From NCBI RefSeq assembly GCF_013449685.1, contig NZ_JACDSF010000016.1, positions 125,751 to 189,750 of the forward strand: DNA of 64,000 nt, in the 5' to 3' direction. The notes below the pieces were generated by a model. That model searched no databases and was not told the origin of the DNA. It saw nothing but the letters and a program-made list of their open reading frames with translations. Shown here piece by piece: positions 42,223 to 55,665 of this stretch. The position numbers and the translations under genes are program-made. The DNA comes from Pectobacterium brasiliense (lineage in GTDB: Bacteria > Pseudomonadota > Gammaproteobacteria > Enterobacterales > Enterobacteriaceae). The stretch's first letter is position 1. The number at the start of each line of letters is the position of its first letter.

Positions 42223-42600
42223 TTAATGTATCAGTGAAGGAATAGCCAGACGGAAAACGGGGATGGAAACCTGAAACGCTTTACCCTGATGGTCAACCAT
42301 ATGGTAGTGGCCTTCCATCGTGCCGAGAGGCGTTTCGATGACGGCACCGCTGGTATAGTGGAATTCGCCGCCGGGCTGGATAATCGGCTGTTCGCCGACG
42401 ACACCTTCACCCTGAACTTCAGTCTGGCGACCATTACCGTTGGTGATCAGCCAATAACGTCCCAAAAGCTGGACTTCATGACGCCCCAGATTGCGAACCG
42501 TAATCGTGTAAGCAAACACGAAACGTTCTTCATCAGGCTCCGACTGTGATTCCACGTAGAAGCTCTGAACCTGTACACAAACGCGGGGCGCATTAATCAT
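42223..42600 (-). CDS. apaG: ApaG protein
   Basis: 125-residue fibronectin-III-like domain protein, formerly CorD. The conserved [20 protein letters not shown] and the [18 protein letters not shown] blocks identify it. Biochemical role unclear. It lies 12 bp after rsmA and 2 bp before apaH in the usual operon order. Confidence 0.96.
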   Translation of the reverse strand: MINAPRVCVQVQSFYVESQSEPDEERFVFAYTITVRNLGRHEVQLLGRYWLITNGNGRQTEVQGEGVVGEQPIIQPGGEFHYTSGAVIETPLGTMEGHYHMVDHQGKAFQVSIPVFRLAIPSLIH

Positions 42601-42612
42601 GATGAACTCCAG

Positions 42613-43431
42613 TTATTCCTGTTTTGCAGGATGCTCGCTCAACCAGTTCGCCAATCGGCAATATTGTTCAACGGTCACATTCTCTGCGCGGCTGGAGACA
42701 TCGACTCCCAGCGCGGTGAGAACTTCTGGGGTGAACAGGTTGCCCAGGCTGTTACGCAGTGTCTTACGGCGCTGGTTAAACGCTTCCGTTGTGATGCGGC
42801 TCAGCACGCGAATGTCGCTGACCGGGTAGGGGATCTCGGCATGAGGAACGAGTCGCACTACGGCAGAATCAACTTTAGGCGCGGGCTTGAATGCCTCTGG
42901 TGGTACTTCAAGCACTGGGATTATCTGACAATAATACTGTGCCATGACGCTCAGGCGTCCAAAGGCTTTACTGTTCGGCCCTGCCACCAAGCGGTTAACT
43001 ACCTCTTTCTGCAACATAAAGTGCATGTCGCGGATAGATTGAGTATAGGTGAACAAGTGGAACATCAGCGGTGTGGAAATATTATACGGCAGGTTGCCAA
43101 AAACACGCAGCGGTTGCCCAGCCTGTTCAGCGAGTGCGGCGAAATCGATCGTCATGGCATCTTGCTGAATAATTGTCAGCTTGTCTTTCAGCGTCGGATG
43201 CGTTTCCAAGCGCGCTGCCAGATCCCTATCTAGCTCGATAACGGTAAAACGATCCATCCGTTCGCCAACGGGCGCGGTCAATGCGCCGAGGCCGGGACCG
43301 ATCTCGACGATCGCTTGACCTGGTTGAGGATGAATCGCCGAAACGATGCTATCGATCACGAAGTGATCGTTTAAAAAGTTTTGCCCAAAACGTTTACGGG
43401 CGAAGTGACCTTGGTGTACGCGATTATTCAT
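42613..43431 (-). CDS. rsmA: 16S rRNA dimethyladenosine methyltransferase (KsgA)
   Basis: Dimethylates the two adjacent adenines of the 3'-end loop of 16S rRNA and acts as a late 30S assembly check. 272 residues. Rossmann SAM site [11 protein letters not shown] near 43-53, and catalytic NLPYNIST near 113-120. It overlaps the pdxA 3' end by 8 bp. Confidence 0.98.
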   Translation of the reverse strand: MNNRVHQGHFARKRFGQNFLNDHFVIDSIVSAIHPQPGQAIVEIGPGLGALTAPVGERMDRFTVIELDRDLAARLETHPTLKDKLTIIQQDAMTIDFAALAEQAGQPLRVFGNLPYNISTPLMFHLFTYTQSIRDMHFMLQKEVVNRLVAGPNSKAFGRLSVMAQYYCQIIPVLEVPPEAFKPAPKVDSAVVRLVPHAEIPYPVSDIRVLSRITTEAFNQRRKTLRNSLGNLFTPEVLTALGVDVSSRAENVTVEQYCRLANWLSEHPAKQE

Positions 43432-44425
43432 TACTGTGTTTTATCATTTTAATGGCAAGATTTAATGCCGTGATGAAGCTGCCGGGGTCGGCGCTGCCGG
43501 TTGCGGCCAGCTCAAGCGCTGTACCGTGATCGACCGACGTACGAATAAAAGGTAACCCCAACGTGATATTAACGGCGCGCCCGAAGCCCTGATATTTCAG
43601 AACCGGGAGCCCTTGATCGTGATACATCGCCAAAACGGCGTCAGCGTGCTGCAGATACTTTGGCTGGAAAAGCGTGTCGGCAGGCAACGGCCCAACCAGC
43701 GTGATGCCCTGCTGCCGGAGTTCGTCCAGCGCGGGGTTAATCACATCCAGCTCTTCACGGCCCATATGGCCACCTTCACCAGCATGAGGATTCAATCCGC
43801 AGACATAGATCTGTGGTTGAGCGATACCGAATTTCGTCTGCAAATCATGATGCAAAATAGTGATGACTTCGTGCAGGCTCTGACGGGTAATCGCCGCAGA
43901 AACGGCTGCAAGTGGAAGATGCGTGGTCGCTAAGGCAACGCGCAGTTCTTCTGTTGCCAGCATCATGACGACACGGTCACAGCGGCTGCGATCGGCGAAA
44001 AACTCAGTGTGTCCGCTGAAGGGGACGCCGGCGTCGTTGATAATGCCTTTATGCACTGGGCCGGTAATCAGCGCAGCGAATTCACCGTTCAGGCAGCCAT
44101 CACAAGCACGCGCCAACGTTTCAACGACATAAGCGCTGTTAGCGACATTCAATTGGCCTGGAATGATGGTTGCCGGTGCGGCGATCGGCAGAATGGTCAG
44201 GCTACCCGCCTGTTGTGGCTGTGCGGGCTGGCCGGGTTGATAGTCACGTAGCGTCAGCGGCATAGACAGCTGTAATGCGCGACTGAGTAACAGGTCAGGA
44301 TCCGCACAGATCACGAGCTCTACAGGCCAGGCCTGCTGAGCCAGAGCAATCACCAGATCGGGGCCAATCCCGGCGGGTTCGCCGGGGGTGATCACAACGC
44401 GTGGCGTATTGCTCTCAGTCTGCAT
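43424..44425 (-). CDS. pdxA: 4-hydroxythreonine-4-phosphate dehydrogenase
   Basis: NAD-dependent pyridoxal-phosphate biosynthesis enzyme, 333 residues with the ATG at 44425. The substrate and metal-site segments [16 protein letters not shown] and [11 protein letters not shown] with [14 protein letters not shown] are conserved. A TTG at 44434 is possible too. It lies 15 bp after the surA stop codon. Confidence 0.96.
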   Translation of the reverse strand: MQTESNTPRVVITPGEPAGIGPDLVIALAQQAWPVELVICADPDLLLSRALQLSMPLTLRDYQPGQPAQPQQAGSLTILPIAAPATIIPGQLNVANSAYVVETLARACDGCLNGEFAALITGPVHKGIINDAGVPFSGHTEFFADRSRCDRVVMMLATEELRVALATTHLPLAAVSAAITRQSLHEVITILHHDLQTKFGIAQPQIYVCGLNPHAGEGGHMGREELDVINPALDELRQQGITLVGPLPADTLFQPKYLQHADAVLAMYHDQGLPVLKYQGFGRAVNITLGLPFIRTSVDHGTALELAATGSADPGSFITALNLAIKMIKHSNE

Positions 44426-44440
44426 GAGTTTCAATCTGCA

Positions 44441-45736
44441 TTAGTTACTGGCACCATTAATTACTTTGACATAGGCCGCCGCACGCTGTTCCTGCATCCA
44501 GGTTTGCGCTTCTTCAGCGAATTTACGGTTAAAGATCATACGGTACGCTTGTTCTTTTTGCGCCGCGTCGGTTTTATCAACCTGACGGGTGTCTAGCAAC
44601 TGAATCAGGTGCCAGCCAAAAGAGGAATGAACAGGCTGACTGATTTCGCCTTTCTTCAGTTTCAACAACGCATCGCGGAAGGCCGGATCGTACATATCTG
44701 GAGAAGCCCAGCCAAGGTCGCCGCCCTGATTCGCTGAACCAGGATCCTGGGAGAGCAGTTTGGCTTGTGAGGCAAAATCGGTGCTGCCGTTTTTGATCTG
44801 CTGTGCCACTTCGGCCAGCTTGGCTTGCGCCTGGCTGTCCGTCATGACGACAGACGGTTTGATTAGAATATGGCGAGCATGCGTTTCGGTTACCGATACG
44901 CTTTTGTTACCGCCGCGAATATCGTTCACTTTCAGAATGTGGAAACCCACACCAGAACGGATCGGGCCAACGACCTGACCTTTCTGCGCCTGTGTTAAGC
45001 GTTCAGCAAACAGCGTTGGGATCTCTTGCAGCTTACCCCAACCCATTTGACCGCCTTTCAGCGCCTGAGAATCAGATGAATAAGTAATGGCCAGCTTACC
45101 AAAATCCGCACCGTCACTGATTTGTTTCACCAGCGATGTTGCCAGATTTTCCGCTTCATCAACCTGCTGCTGAGTCGGGTTTTCCGGTAATGAGATCAGA
45201 ATGTGGCTCAGATTCAGCTCATCGTTTTCGCCGGTCTGGGTGGCGATTTGCTTAGCTAGCGTATCGACTTCCTGCGGCAGTACGGTAATGCGACGGCGGA
45301 CTTCGTTATTACGTACTTCCGAAATCAGCATCTCTTTGCGAATCTGGTTACGGTAGGTGTTGTAGTTCAGACCTTCATAAGCCAACTGGCTTTTTAGCTG
45401 GTCCAGAGACATCCGGTTCTGAGCGGCAATATTGGTAATCGCCTGATTCAACTGCTCATCCGTCACCTGGATACCCATCTTCTGCGCCATTTGCAGGATG
45501 ATGTTATCCATGATCAGGCGATCGGTAATCTGATGACGTAGCGTGGCGTCATCCGGTAACTGTTGCCCGGCCTGCTGGGCGTTCAGTTTTACCGACTGCA
45601 AAAGACTGTTTACATCACTTTCCAACACAACGCTGTTGTCGACCACTGCTGCGACTTTATCAACCACCTGTGGTGCTGCGAACGCGGTAGAGGCACTCAG
45701 TGCCAATCCGAGAATAAGCGTTCTCCAGTTCTTCAT
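44441..45736 (-). CDS. surA: Periplasmic chaperone and prolyl isomerase SurA
   Basis: Chaperone escorting outer-membrane beta-barrel proteins, including LptD, to the Bam complex. 431 residues: signal peptide cleaved after AFA (about residue 20), SurA N-terminal domain, two parvulin domains (about 175-275 with SHILISLP and [13 protein letters not shown], and 285-385 with RHILIKPS and [13 protein letters not shown]), and the C-terminal helix. It is directly downstream of lptD, as in E. coli. Confidence 0.98.
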   Translation of the reverse strand: MKNWRTLILGLALSASTAFAAPQVVDKVAAVVDNSVVLESDVNSLLQSVKLNAQQAGQQLPDDATLRHQITDRLIMDNIILQMAQKMGIQVTDEQLNQAITNIAAQNRMSLDQLKSQLAYEGLNYNTYRNQIRKEMLISEVRNNEVRRRITVLPQEVDTLAKQIATQTGENDELNLSHILISLPENPTQQQVDEAENLATSLVKQISDGADFGKLAITYSSDSQALKGGQMGWGKLQEIPTLFAERLTQAQKGQVVGPIRSGVGFHILKVNDIRGGNKSVSVTETHARHILIKPSVVMTDSQAQAKLAEVAQQIKNGSTDFASQAKLLSQDPGSANQGGDLGWASPDMYDPAFRDALLKLKKGEISQPVHSSFGWHLIQLLDTRQVDKTDAAQKEQAYRMIFNRKFAEEAQTWMQEQRAAAYVKVINGASN

Positions 45737-45838
45737 ACCTTTCCCATTATTTCATCCGCAAGGCGGGTTAAAAGTTCCAACATTTCAGTGAGACAGCCTG
45801 TTTGCCACATCCTTATCGGCTAAGCATTCCGTATTGCA

Positions 45839-48208
45839 TCAGAATGCGCGCTGGTAAGGCAAAATACCTGAACGCAGCATTTTGTCGGAACCCAGACTGT
45901 AATTGCTGCTTAAACCACGTAATTCGATATTAAATGACACTTTGTTGTCGTATTCGCTGCTGCGGCTGGCGCTGTTCCAGTCGGTAATTTTACGTTCATA
46001 ACCGACGCTCATGGCCCAACAACAGGTATTGTACTGTAAGCCAATCAGCTGGTTTGCTGGCTGATTAGCCTTGGTGTCGTAATAATAAGCCCCAACCACC
46101 GCCCAACGTTCGACGATCGGCCAGCTTGCGGTGATACCGACCTGCGAAATACCTTGCTGGAAGCCAGGGTTCGTAACGTTAGGGATCATGTCACGAATAT
46201 ATTCTGGGCTGGCGTAACGGTAGTTCAACTGCACCAGACGTTCCGCATCACGACGGTATTCTAACACGGCATCGCCCAGCGCGACTTCGTTCAGGCGATT
46301 GTCATATTGCAGACCACCGCGAACCCCCCACCTGTCATCGATTCTCAGGAAGGAGTCACCTGCCCATACCTGGCTGCCGTTGTTCTCACTTCTATCGAAC
46401 GACGTGGTGCGGTCGCCAGTGCGTTGGCGATCGAAGTAATAAATTTGACCAATGGAAGCGTTAAAACGTTCAACCAACGCATCATCATAAATACGCGTGG
46501 TGACACCGGTCACAAGCTGATTCGCGGATGCGATGCGGTCCAGGCCGCTGTAGCTGCGATCGCGGAACAGACCTGAATAGTCGGTCTGCATCAGCGTGGA
46601 GTCATAGGTATGAATACTGCTCTGATCGCGATAAGGGACGTACAAGTACTGCGCACGTGGTTCCAGCGTCTGGGTATAAGCCTGCGACCAGTCCATTTCG
46701 CGTTCAAAGACCATCTTGCCATCGACTTTATATTGCGGCATCACCCGATTCACCGAATCTTTCAGTGCATCTTTTGTACCTTGATCAATGTTTGGCGTTG
46801 AGGAAGAACGATAGCGATCGAGATTGTCCTGCTGATAGTGCGTCGCCAATAGCTTGGCTTCAGTATTCAGGCTTGCCCAGCGGTTTGCCAGTGGCAGATT
46901 CAACGTTGGCTCAACGTGCAGGCGAGTCGCTTCCGGTCGATTGTCGTTGACGTTAGTAAATTTTACCGCCTGACCATAAAGGTGCATATCAATCGGGCCG
47001 ATATCATTCTGGTAATAATTGATATCAAGCTGCGGTTCAGCACGGTAGACATCACGGCTGGTCGCATTGGAAAAGACCTGGAACTGTTTGGTAGACAGCG
47101 TAGTGTCCCAGTTTTGGTTCGCATAGCCTGCGCTGAGTTTTTGCGTGACATACCCATCGGTGGTTGAGCCGTAATGCGAGTCCAGATCGGTGAAGTAGCG
47201 GTCGTCGCTGACTTTTGTGTAATCGGCGTTAAAACGCCATACCTGATCCATCACACCGCTATGACCCCAGTGGAACAGCCAGCGGGTATCGTTACTATCT
47301 TGCGGGGAGACTTTGGCGTATTCATTGTCGCTGGGGAGCCAGTCGAATTGAATGACACCAAGGCCCGGTGTGGTCAGGTAGCGGAATTCGTTCTGCCACT
47401 GCATACCACGTTTAGTTTGCAGATGCGGTGTGATCGTGGCGTCAAAATTAGGGGCAATATTCCAGTAATAGGGCGTCAGCAGTTCGAAGCCATTGCTGCT
47501 ACCATATTTCGCATTGGGGATCAGGAAGCCAGAGCGTCGTTTATCGCCGATAGGAAGTTGTAAATACGGGCTATAGAACACAGGTACGCCAGCAATCTTG
47601 AAACGTGCGTTCCAGATTTCAGCAACTTGCTCTTCTCTGTCTTGAATCACTTCCGAACCGACGACACTCCAGCTATTATCTCCCGGCAGACAGGAAGTGA
47701 AGGAGCCGTTTTCCAGAATGGTGTAGCGGTTGCTGTCACGCATTTTCATTTTGTCGGCGGAACCACGCCCTTGACGGCCTACCATCTGATAGTCGCCTTC
47801 ATAGACGTCAGTATCTTTGGTGTTCAGGTTGGCCCAGGCCTTAGGGCCTTTCAGGATAACCTGATTGTCGTCGTAGTGGACATTTCCCGTCGCAGTAATG
47901 GTGCGCGTAGGCGTGCTACCCTGCGTTGTCGGATCCAACTGGTTCAGTTCCACCTGCTCGGCGGTCATGACGCTGTTGCCCTGCTGGATGTTAACATTGC
48001 CGATAAATTTGGCGTTGTCGGGATAGTTGGCTTCGGTTTTGTCGGCCTGAATATTGACCGGCAACTGATTAGGATCGCCTGTTACCAGCGGTCTGTTGTA
48101 CGTCGGTACACCCAGCATGCACTGTTCAGCGAGATCGGCCAGCGCGTGCTGGCTGTAAAGCGCCGACCAAACCAGAGTGGCCAGCAGAGTTGGGAAACTT
48201 TTTTTCAT
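45839..48208 (-). CDS. lptD: LPS assembly outer-membrane protein LptD
   Basis: Outer-membrane barrel that inserts lipopolysaccharide with LptE. With the ATG at 48208 (MKKSFPTLL) it has 789 residues and a signal peptide ending at ALA. An N-terminal OstA/jellyroll domain precedes the barrel. The four cysteines needed for the non-consecutive disulfides are present: EQCMLG near the mature N-terminus, FTSCLPG, and the adjacent pair in YNTCCWAMS. The protein ends in Phe, as usual for barrels. Confidence 0.97.
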   Translation of the reverse strand: MKKSFPTLLATLVWSALYSQHALADLAEQCMLGVPTYNRPLVTGDPNQLPVNIQADKTEANYPDNAKFIGNVNIQQGNSVMTAEQVELNQLDPTTQGSTPTRTITATGNVHYDDNQVILKGPKAWANLNTKDTDVYEGDYQMVGRQGRGSADKMKMRDSNRYTILENGSFTSCLPGDNSWSVVGSEVIQDREEQVAEIWNARFKIAGVPVFYSPYLQLPIGDKRRSGFLIPNAKYGSSNGFELLTPYYWNIAPNFDATITPHLQTKRGMQWQNEFRYLTTPGLGVIQFDWLPSDNEYAKVSPQDSNDTRWLFHWGHSGVMDQVWRFNADYTKVSDDRYFTDLDSHYGSTTDGYVTQKLSAGYANQNWDTTLSTKQFQVFSNATSRDVYRAEPQLDINYYQNDIGPIDMHLYGQAVKFTNVNDNRPEATRLHVEPTLNLPLANRWASLNTEAKLLATHYQQDNLDRYRSSSTPNIDQGTKDALKDSVNRVMPQYKVDGKMVFEREMDWSQAYTQTLEPRAQYLYVPYRDQSSIHTYDSTLMQTDYSGLFRDRSYSGLDRIASANQLVTGVTTRIYDDALVERFNASIGQIYYFDRQRTGDRTTSFDRSENNGSQVWAGDSFLRIDDRWGVRGGLQYDNRLNEVALGDAVLEYRRDAERLVQLNYRYASPEYIRDMIPNVTNPGFQQGISQVGITASWPIVERWAVVGAYYYDTKANQPANQLIGLQYNTCCWAMSVGYERKITDWNSASRSSEYDNKVSFNIELRGLSSNYSLGSDKMLRSGILPYQRAF

Positions 48209-48393
48209 ACGTAGTATCAGGTGTTCCGTCATCAGGGGCATCATGCCGGCAAGCGGTCAGAGACTATATCACTCGTTAGCGTTGCGCCAGTGTTAAATCC
48301 CCACCGCCTATACGCACCGCCGTTAGGTGCAAAGATAAATGACAGGTATGATAAAGCAATTTTTGGCTGACGGCATGAGGATTTGAGGAGTAT

Positions 48394-49284
48394 ATGCGGT
48401 ATTGGGGAAAGTTGCTGGGGTTGGCGCTGGGAATCGTCTCAAGCGCTGGCATCTGGGGAATGATCATGGGCTTACTGATGGGGCATTGGATTGACAAAGC
48501 TCGGGCATCGCGTCGCCGTGATTATTTCTCCGCCCAGTCTACCCGTCAGTCATTGTTCTTTCTCACGACCTTTCAGGCCATGGGGCACCTGACCAAATCC
48601 AAAGGCCGGGTGACGGAAGCTGATATCAAGATCGCAACCAAAATGATGGATCGCCTTGAGCTATTTGGTGAGGCCAGAACCGCCGCTCAACGGGCTTTCC
48701 GCGAAGGAAAGACTAGCCATTTCCCTCTGCGAATAAAATTACGCAAGCTACGCGATGCCTGTCTGGGACGTTTTGATTTAATTAAGATGTTTCTGGAAAT
48801 TCAGCTTCAGGTCGCGTTTGTTGATGGCGTTTTGCATCCAAATGAACGACGCGTGTTGTATGTGATTGCCGATGAGCTGGGTGTGACGCGTGAGCAGTTT
48901 GAGTTCTTTCTGCGCAATATGGAAAGTAGCACGGGGCAACAGTCGCGGCAGAATCAGTCACGCCAGAACGGTAAATCGTATCAACGACGCAGTAACGGCC
49001 ACTCCAGCGGGGGTTACTCCAACGGACACTCTTATGGCGGCCAACGCCCAGTTTCACCGCCGCGTGGGCCAACGGTCGAAAGTGCCTGTCGTACGCTAGG
49101 CGTGCGCAGCAGCGATGACGCTGTGACGATTAAGCGCGCCTACCGCAAACTCATGAGTGAGCATCATCCCGATAAGCTGGTCGCCAAGAAGCTTTCACCG
49201 AGGATGATGGAAATGGCCAAGCGCAAAGCGCAGGATATTCAGGCCGCCTATGAACTGCTGAAAAGCGCGAATCAGATCAAATAA
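48394..49284 (+). CDS. djlA: Membrane-anchored DnaJ-like co-chaperone DjlA
   Basis: Type III DnaJ protein of 296 residues. One N-terminal membrane helix (about 6-30, rich in glycine as in known DjlA), a TerB-like helical domain, a Gln/Asn/Ser/Gly-rich linker near 185-220, and a C-terminal J domain with HPD in EHHPDKL. It is divergent from lptD. Confidence 0.96.
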   Translation: MRYWGKLLGLALGIVSSAGIWGMIMGLLMGHWIDKARASRRRDYFSAQSTRQSLFFLTTFQAMGHLTKSKGRVTEADIKIATKMMDRLELFGEARTAAQRAFREGKTSHFPLRIKLRKLRDACLGRFDLIKMFLEIQLQVAFVDGVLHPNERRVLYVIADELGVTREQFEFFLRNMESSTGQQSRQNQSRQNGKSYQRRSNGHSSGGYSNGHSYGGQRPVSPPRGPTVESACRTLGVRSSDDAVTIKRAYRKLMSEHHPDKLVAKKLSPRMMEMAKRKAQDIQAAYELLKSANQIK

Positions 49285-49362
49285 TCCGTATCTTTCCTCT
49301 TCTTACTCCTTCCCTGTTTTACCAGCAAGCACCGATTTGCAAATACCGTCGGCATATCTGTC

Positions 49363-50016
49363 TCAGAAATCCGCTTCGCAACGAAAGTGCATCGGGGTAT
49401 TGAAAGCCGGGTGCGTGATAGCCAGTTCTTGTGCGTGCAGTAACAGGCGGGGTGCCATCGCTTTAGCATCAGGATGTGCATAAAAGCCATCGCCGAGGAT
49501 CGGGTGACCGAGTGCCAGCAGATGGACGCGTAATTGGTGGGAGCGACCGGTAATCGGCATCAGCTTGACGCGTGTTGTACCGTCAGCGTCACGTGAAAGT
49601 ACCTGATACTCCGTCTGCGCTGCTTTTCCTGTTTCAAAGCAGACTTTCTGTTTTGGGCGGTTCGGCCAGTCGCAGATCAGTGGCAGGTCGATGACGCCTT
49701 CATCCTGTGCCATATGTCCCCAGACGCGGGCAAGGTAGGATTTCTTGGGTTCACGCTCGCGAAACTGACGCTTTAATTCTCGCTCGGCGGCTTTCGTGAG
49801 GGCGACGGCAATCACGCCGCTGGTTGCCATATCCAGACGATGTACAGATTCTGCGGTTGGATAGTCAGCCTGAATACGGCTCATGACGCTGTCTTTATGT
49901 TCGGGCGCGCGGCCGGGAACCGACAGCAGACCGCTGGGTTTATTCACCACCATGATGTGCTGATCCTGATACAGAATAGGCAACCAGGGATCGGTAGGCG
50001 GATTATAGGGTTCCAT
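49363..50016 (-). CDS. rluA: Dual-specificity pseudouridine synthase RluA
   Basis: Makes pseudouridine at 23S rRNA position 746 and tRNA position 32 in E. coli. 217 residues with the ATG at 50016 (MEPYNPP); the open frame extends 55 codons further without similarity. The catalytic Asp is in HRLDMATSGV, and ITGRSHQLRVHLLALGHPILGD is the family C-terminal motif. It follows rapA, as in E. coli. Confidence 0.96.
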   Translation of the reverse strand: MEPYNPPTDPWLPILYQDQHIMVVNKPSGLLSVPGRAPEHKDSVMSRIQADYPTAESVHRLDMATSGVIAVALTKAAERELKRQFREREPKKSYLARVWGHMAQDEGVIDLPLICDWPNRPKQKVCFETGKAAQTEYQVLSRDADGTTRVKLMPITGRSHQLRVHLLALGHPILGDGFYAHPDAKAMAPRLLLHAQELAITHPAFNTPMHFRCEADF

Positions 50017-50184
50017 CGGAGCACCTTTCAGGCAACGTATAATGTGTGATATTAGGGAGAACACGGGGATGAGGTTCCCGCAGGGAGACCTCGCCCCGTG
50101 GTAGGCCCGTGTATCTCGATTTTGCAAACAACATGTCTTTATGACTGCGGTATAGCACGATGCCGATACCGCAGTCAGCAACGC

Positions 50185-53088
50185 TTACTGATGCGTTACC
50201 ACAACCAGACGGATTGCATCCAGACGCCAGTTGGCTTCATGCAGGTTGCTCAGCACCTGCTCGCGCTGGTTTTCCAGTGCAGTCAGCTCATCTTCACGAA
50301 TGTTGGGGTTGACGGCTTTCAGCGCTTCCAGACGTTCCAGCTCGCGGCGCAATTGCAGGTCAGCCTGCTCTTGAGCGTCGGCGATGAGCTGGCGCGCCTG
50401 TGTTTCTACCAGCGCTTCCGCCTGTTGCAGCATGGCGTGAACATCAGGCTGTACGGCATTCACCAGCTTGCTGGATGTATGACGGTTTACCGCATTGAGC
50501 TGGCGGTTGAAACTTTCAAACTCAACCTGTGCCGCCAGATTGGTGCCTTTACGGTCCATCAGCAGGCGAACTGGCGTAGGCGGCAGGAAGCGGGTCAGTT
50601 GCAGATGTTTCGGTGCCTGCGCTTCCACTACGTAAACCAATTCTGCCAGCAGCGTGCCGACCGGCAGCGCTTTATTTTTCAGCAGCGACACTGCACAACT
50701 GCCGGTATCGCCGGACAGCACCAGATCGAGTCCGTTACGGATCAGCGGGTGTTCCCAACTGATAAACTGTGCATCTTCGCGAGAGAGTGCCTGATCGCGA
50801 TCGAAGGTGATCGTACAGCCGTCCTGCGGCAGTCCCGGGAAGTCTGGCACCAGCATATGATCGGATGGCGTCAGGATGATCAGGTTATCGCTACGATCTT
50901 CCTGATTGATGCCAACAATATCGAACAGGTTCAGGGCGAATGTCACCAGATTGACGTCATTATCCTGCTCGGCAATGGCCTGCGCTAGCAACTGAGCCTG
51001 TTCGCCACCGTTAGAATGCATTTCCAGCAGGCGATCGCGGCCTTGTTCAAGCTGTTGTTTCAGGCTGTCGTGCTGTTGACGGCAAACATGGATAAACTCA
51101 TCCAGTCCCTGCTGTTCACCAACGGTCGTCAGTCGCTCGATCAACTGCGTGTGGTGCGCATCATAGATGGTACGGCCTGTCGGACAAGTGTGCTCAAACG
51201 CGTCCAACCCTTCGTGATACCAGCGCACCAGCAACGCCTGTGCGGTATTTTCCAGATACGGCACCAGAATCTGAATTTCTTTGGCCTGCCCGATACGGTC
51301 CAGACGACCAATACGCTGTTCCAGCAGGTCGGGGTTGAACGGCAGATCGAACATCACTAAATGGCTGGCAAACTGGAAGTTACGGCCTTCGGAACCAATC
51401 TCTGAACAGATCAGCACCTGTGCGCCTTCTTCTTCGGAAGCAAAATAGGCGGCGGCGCGGTCACGCTCCAGAATCGATAGTCCTTCATGGAAGACGGCAG
51501 CGCGGATTGCTTCACGCGTGCGCAGCACTTGCTCCAGCTGTAGCGCGGTGGCGGCCTGTGCACAGATCACCAGCACTTTTTCATCACGATGTGCAGTCAG
51601 GTAGTTCAGTAACCATTCCACGCGCGGATCGAAGTTCCACCAGGTGGCATCGTCCCCTTCGAGCTGTTGATAAATTTGTTCCGGGTACAGCATGTCGCGG
51701 GCGCGGACTTCTAGCGTCTTATTCGCGTTCATAATGCCGGACACTTTAATCGCCGTTTGGTACTGCGCCGGCAGCGGCAGGCGGATTTGATGCAGGATAC
51801 GCTGTGGGAAGCCTTTAACCCCCTGACGCGTGTTACGGAACAGCACACGGCTGGTGCCGTGGCGATCCATCAGCATGGTGATCAGTTCCTGACGCGCTTT
51901 CTGATTGTCATCGCTGTCGCTGTTGATGGCTTTCAGCAGCGGCTCGATATCCTGTTCGCCCAGCAGATCGCTCAGCGCATTCAGTTCAGCCGTTTTAGCC
52001 TTTTCGCCCGCTAACAGCAACGTGACGGCATCGGCGACCGGACGGTACTGCTGCTGTTCGGCAACGAATTCCTGGTAGTCGTGGAAACGATTGGGATCGA
52101 GCAGGCGTAAGCGCGCAAAGTGGCTCTGCTGGCCGAGCTGTTCCGGCGTCGCCGTTAAGAGCAGAACGGCCGGCGTGGCGCGTGCCAGCGTTTCGATGGC
52201 CTGATATTCCGGGCTAGGGCTTTCTTCGCTCCAGACCAGATGGTGGGCTTCATCCACCACCAGCAGATCCCAGTCGGCGTTGACGAGCTGCGCAAAGCGC
52301 TGGGCGCTGCGTTGCACAAATCCCAGTGAGCAGATCACGAGCTGTTCCGTTTCAAACGGATTGCTGCTGTCCAGCTTGGCTTCGGCATAGCGTTCGTCAT
52401 CAAACAGTGAGAACAGCAGGTTAAAGCGGCGCAGCATTTCGACCAGCCACTGATGTTGCAAGGTTTCCGGCACGACAATCAGTACACGGCTGGCACGGCC
52501 TGCCAGTAACTGCTGGTGGATGATCATTCCCGCTTCAATGGTTTTCCCCAGACCGACTTCGTCCGCCAGCAAAACGCGTGGGGCGTGGCGTTGGCCGACT
52601 TCATGCGCGATATGCAACTGATGGGGGATAAGGCTGGCACGCATGCCGCGCAATCCGACCTGCTGCTGTAGCGCCTGCTCGTTCTGATGCTTGCGGGCGC
52701 GGTAGCGCAGGGCAAAGCGATCCATCCGATCGATCTGCCCGGCAAACAGGCGATCTTGCGGTTTGTTGAACGTCAGTTTGCTGTCGAGGAAGACTTCACG
52801 CAGTTCCACCGACGTTTCATCATCCAGGCGCTGGCCGCAATACACCAGCAACCCCTTTTCTTCTCGCACGTCATCAACTTTGAGCTGCCAGCCTCCATGG
52901 CTGGTGACGGTGTCGCCGGGATTGAACATCACGCGAGTGATGGGGGCGTCGCTGCGGGAATAAAGTCGGTTTTCACCGCTGGCAGGGAAAAGCAGCGTAA
53001 TCATACGCGTATCGACGGCAACAACCGTTCCCAGTCCAAGTTCGCTTTCCGTATCGCTGATCCAGCGCTGACCAAGTGTAAAAGGCAT
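50185..53088 (-). CDS. rapA: RNA polymerase-associated ATPase RapA (HepA)
   Basis: Swi2/Snf2-family ATPase that recycles RNA polymerase. 967 residues (E. coli 968). Two Tudor-like N-terminal domains, helicase lobe 1 with Walker A DEVGLGKT (Lys about 182) and DEAHH, lobe 2 with the [22 protein letters not shown] and [11 protein letters not shown] motifs, and a long C-terminal region. It lies between polB and rluA. Confidence 0.98.
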   Translation of the reverse strand: MPFTLGQRWISDTESELGLGTVVAVDTRMITLLFPASGENRLYSRSDAPITRVMFNPGDTVTSHGGWQLKVDDVREEKGLLVYCGQRLDDETSVELREVFLDSKLTFNKPQDRLFAGQIDRMDRFALRYRARKHQNEQALQQQVGLRGMRASLIPHQLHIAHEVGQRHAPRVLLADEVGLGKTIEAGMIIHQQLLAGRASRVLIVVPETLQHQWLVEMLRRFNLLFSLFDDERYAEAKLDSSNPFETEQLVICSLGFVQRSAQRFAQLVNADWDLLVVDEAHHLVWSEESPSPEYQAIETLARATPAVLLLTATPEQLGQQSHFARLRLLDPNRFHDYQEFVAEQQQYRPVADAVTLLLAGEKAKTAELNALSDLLGEQDIEPLLKAINSDSDDNQKARQELITMLMDRHGTSRVLFRNTRQGVKGFPQRILHQIRLPLPAQYQTAIKVSGIMNANKTLEVRARDMLYPEQIYQQLEGDDATWWNFDPRVEWLLNYLTAHRDEKVLVICAQAATALQLEQVLRTREAIRAAVFHEGLSILERDRAAAYFASEEEGAQVLICSEIGSEGRNFQFASHLVMFDLPFNPDLLEQRIGRLDRIGQAKEIQILVPYLENTAQALLVRWYHEGLDAFEHTCPTGRTIYDAHHTQLIERLTTVGEQQGLDEFIHVCRQQHDSLKQQLEQGRDRLLEMHSNGGEQAQLLAQAIAEQDNDVNLVTFALNLFDIVGINQEDRSDNLIILTPSDHMLVPDFPGLPQDGCTITFDRDQALSREDAQFISWEHPLIRNGLDLVLSGDTGSCAVSLLKNKALPVGTLLAELVYVVEAQAPKHLQLTRFLPPTPVRLLMDRKGTNLAAQVEFESFNRQLNAVNRHTSSKLVNAVQPDVHAMLQQAEALVETQARQLIADAQEQADLQLRRELERLEALKAVNPNIREDELTALENQREQVLSNLHEANWRLDAIRLVVVTHQ

Positions 53089-53250
53089 AAATTCTTAGCT
53101 CGATGTTCGTCTGTGTCGGAGGAATATCTGATTACACTATCGGGTGCCGATAATGCTGCGGATGCAAATTCAGAAAGGGCGTTATGGTAATAGATGACGG
53201 TGCGTTCGTCACCCCTCAAACTTGCTGTAGCACGAATTAACCCCTGTCAT

Positions 53251-55617
53251 TTAAAACAAGCCCATCTGACCTGTTACCCGTGTAGCAAAATCGTCGTGCA
53301 GGAAAGGCAGAATGGCATCTGCGACGGGCTGGAGCTGGCGTTCGACATAATGCTGGTAATCCAGCGGAGAATGTCGAGTTTCCAATGGTTCGGGGCCGTT
53401 GACGGTCATCACATAGCTGATCCAGCCGCCGTTTTGGTATTGCAGCGGTCGTCCTTGCTGACGGTTATAGTCATCGGCGATTTTCGCGGCTCTGGCGTGA
53501 GGTGGCACGTTGCGCTGGTAATCATCGAGCCGGCGACGTAGCCGTTTACGGTAGATCAACAGATCGTCAAAGCCCCCATTCAGGGTGCGATCGACATAAT
53601 CCCGCAGCCAGTCCTGATAAGGCTGTTGCTGAAAAATCAGCAGATAGAGCTGCTGTTGAAACTGCTGCGCCAGCGGTGTCCAGTCAGTGCGCACGGTTTC
53701 CAGCCCTTTGAATACCATCTTTTCGCCTTGTGGCGTGTCGATCATGCCGGCGTAGCGCTTTTTACTGCCTTGTTCCGCGCCGCGAATCGTTGGCATCAGG
53801 AAGCGGCGAAAATGTGTTTCAAACTCCAGCTCCAGCGCGCTGGTCAACTGCTGAGTGTCTTGCAGGTGCTGTGTCCACCATTGGTTAACGTGCTGCACCA
53901 GCGCGTTGCCAATCTTTGCGGCTTCTTCTTCGCTATGCGCGTGCTTCAGCCAGACAAAGGTGGAGTCGGTATCGCCATAAATCACCTGATAGCCCTGTTC
54001 CTCGATCAGTTCGCGCGTTTTACGCATGATTTCATGGCCGCGTAGGGTGATGGAGGAGGCGAGACGCGGATCGAAGAAACGGCAGCCTGTGGCGCCTAGC
54101 ACGCCGTAAAAGGCGTTCATGATGATCTTTAGCGCCTGCGACAGTGGCTTGTTATTAGTACGCTTCGCCGCTTCACGCCCTTGCCAGATTTGCTCAACAA
54201 TCGCTGGCAGGCAGTGCTGTTCGCGGGAGAACCAGGCCCCGCGAAAGCCGGGGACGGCGTGCTGAGCGTCTGGATTTTGTGTTCCTACCGCTAGCCCAAC
54301 CGGATCGATCAGGAACGTGCGGATAATGGCAGGGTAGAGGCTCTTATAATCCAGCACGAGCACTGAATCATACAGGCCGGGACGCGAATCCATCACAAAT
54401 CCGCCGGGGCTGGCTTCAAGTGCGACGTCACCCAGATTCGGGGCAACGTAACCCATGCGATGCATGCGCGGTAAATAAAGGTGGGAAAATGCCGCCACGG
54501 AACCGCCGCTGCGGTCGGCCGCCAGACCGGTGACGCTGGCGCGTTCTAGCAAGAAAGGCAGCAGCTCGGTTTTGTCGAAAATACGCGTAACCAATTCGCA
54601 GTCTTGCAGATTATAGCGAGCGAGTGCGGGCTTATCTTCGGCAAAACGGCGGTCAATTTCATCCATCCGCTGATAGGGCGTGTCGATGGCTTTGCCTTCC
54701 CCCAGCAGCGACTGCGCGACAAACTCCAGACTAAACGAGGCAAAATTCCATGTCGCGGATTTGAGCGCTTCAATGCCGTCGATAATCAAACGGCCAGTGG
54801 CGCTGGCAAAAAAATGCCCCTGTTTAAAGCCGTGCTCCCGCCATTCTAACGCCTGACCGTTGCGCCCAAGCTTGAGCGGAATGTTGTAGCGCTCGGCATG
54901 TTTCTGCAAGACGCGCAGGTCAAACTGCACCAGATTCCAGCCGATGATGGCATCAGGATCGTGCTGTTGCATCCAGATGTTCAGTTTTTCCAGCAGTAGC
55001 GGACGGCTGGCGACATACTCCAGCGTAAAATCTTCGTGCTCGGCGGGCGTGCCGTTTGGTGGGCCGAGCATGTAAACCTGACGCTGCCCGCAGCCTTCCA
55101 GCCCGATGCAGTAAAGCTCGCCGTGGCGGGTGGTCTCGATATCCAACGACACCAGCTTGAGCATCGGGCGGTAATCAGGATTGGGTTTCATGCGGGCGTC
55201 CGTCAGCAGGCTATCTGAAACGGCGTTGCCGCTAAACCACACGGGTGCGGTGATAAAGCGTTCCATCAAAAAGCGTTCCGTCGGGCGAATATCCGCTTCG
55301 TAGACCTGAACGCCGCCTTCACGCAGCAATTTCTCCAGCCGCAGTAGCTGTCGGTATTGCGGGCAATACAGCCCCAGCAGCGGCTGATGGTGGAAATCCT
55401 GCATGGCGAGCGGTTTTAACTGCCAGCGTTTCTCCTGCTGTAAGAGCGTTCTTGCGCGGGCTTCCTGTTGTGCGGGAATAAAGGCAACGGCCTGCTGTAC
55501 TGGCAGACGTGCGAGCAGCGGGCCCTCATCGGTGGCCAGCCAGAATTCAACCTGCGTGCCAACTGGTGTGTCATTCCAGTGGCGGGTCAGTAGAAACCCC
55601 TGACGAACCTGAGTCAC
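53251..55617 (-). CDS. polB: DNA polymerase II
   Basis: SOS-inducible family-B polymerase for replication restart and translesion bypass. 788 residues. The 3'-5' exonuclease motif [13 protein letters not shown], polymerase motif [15 protein letters not shown] and motif [11 protein letters not shown] are intact. The C-terminus QMGLF is a sliding-clamp binding motif. A LexA-like site lies about 50 bp upstream. The araDAB genes that flank polB in E. coli are missing. Confidence 0.98.
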   Translation of the reverse strand: MTQVRQGFLLTRHWNDTPVGTQVEFWLATDEGPLLARLPVQQAVAFIPAQQEARARTLLQQEKRWQLKPLAMQDFHHQPLLGLYCPQYRQLLRLEKLLREGGVQVYEADIRPTERFLMERFITAPVWFSGNAVSDSLLTDARMKPNPDYRPMLKLVSLDIETTRHGELYCIGLEGCGQRQVYMLGPPNGTPAEHEDFTLEYVASRPLLLEKLNIWMQQHDPDAIIGWNLVQFDLRVLQKHAERYNIPLKLGRNGQALEWREHGFKQGHFFASATGRLIIDGIEALKSATWNFASFSLEFVAQSLLGEGKAIDTPYQRMDEIDRRFAEDKPALARYNLQDCELVTRIFDKTELLPFLLERASVTGLAADRSGGSVAAFSHLYLPRMHRMGYVAPNLGDVALEASPGGFVMDSRPGLYDSVLVLDYKSLYPAIIRTFLIDPVGLAVGTQNPDAQHAVPGFRGAWFSREQHCLPAIVEQIWQGREAAKRTNNKPLSQALKIIMNAFYGVLGATGCRFFDPRLASSITLRGHEIMRKTRELIEEQGYQVIYGDTDSTFVWLKHAHSEEEAAKIGNALVQHVNQWWTQHLQDTQQLTSALELEFETHFRRFLMPTIRGAEQGSKKRYAGMIDTPQGEKMVFKGLETVRTDWTPLAQQFQQQLYLLIFQQQPYQDWLRDYVDRTLNGGFDDLLIYRKRLRRRLDDYQRNVPPHARAAKIADDYNRQQGRPLQYQNGGWISYVMTVNGPEPLETRHSPLDYQHYVERQLQPVADAILPFLHDDFATRVTGQMGLF

Positions 55618-55665
55618 TAAGCGGCCTTTTATAGCGAGCGAGATAAGGAAAGATGGTAGGGATAA

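Noticed and set aside
50098-50988. 296-codon plus-strand frame over the rapA 3' end
   Set aside because: Antisense shadow of rapA, with Gln/Arg/Leu-rich composition typical of such frames.
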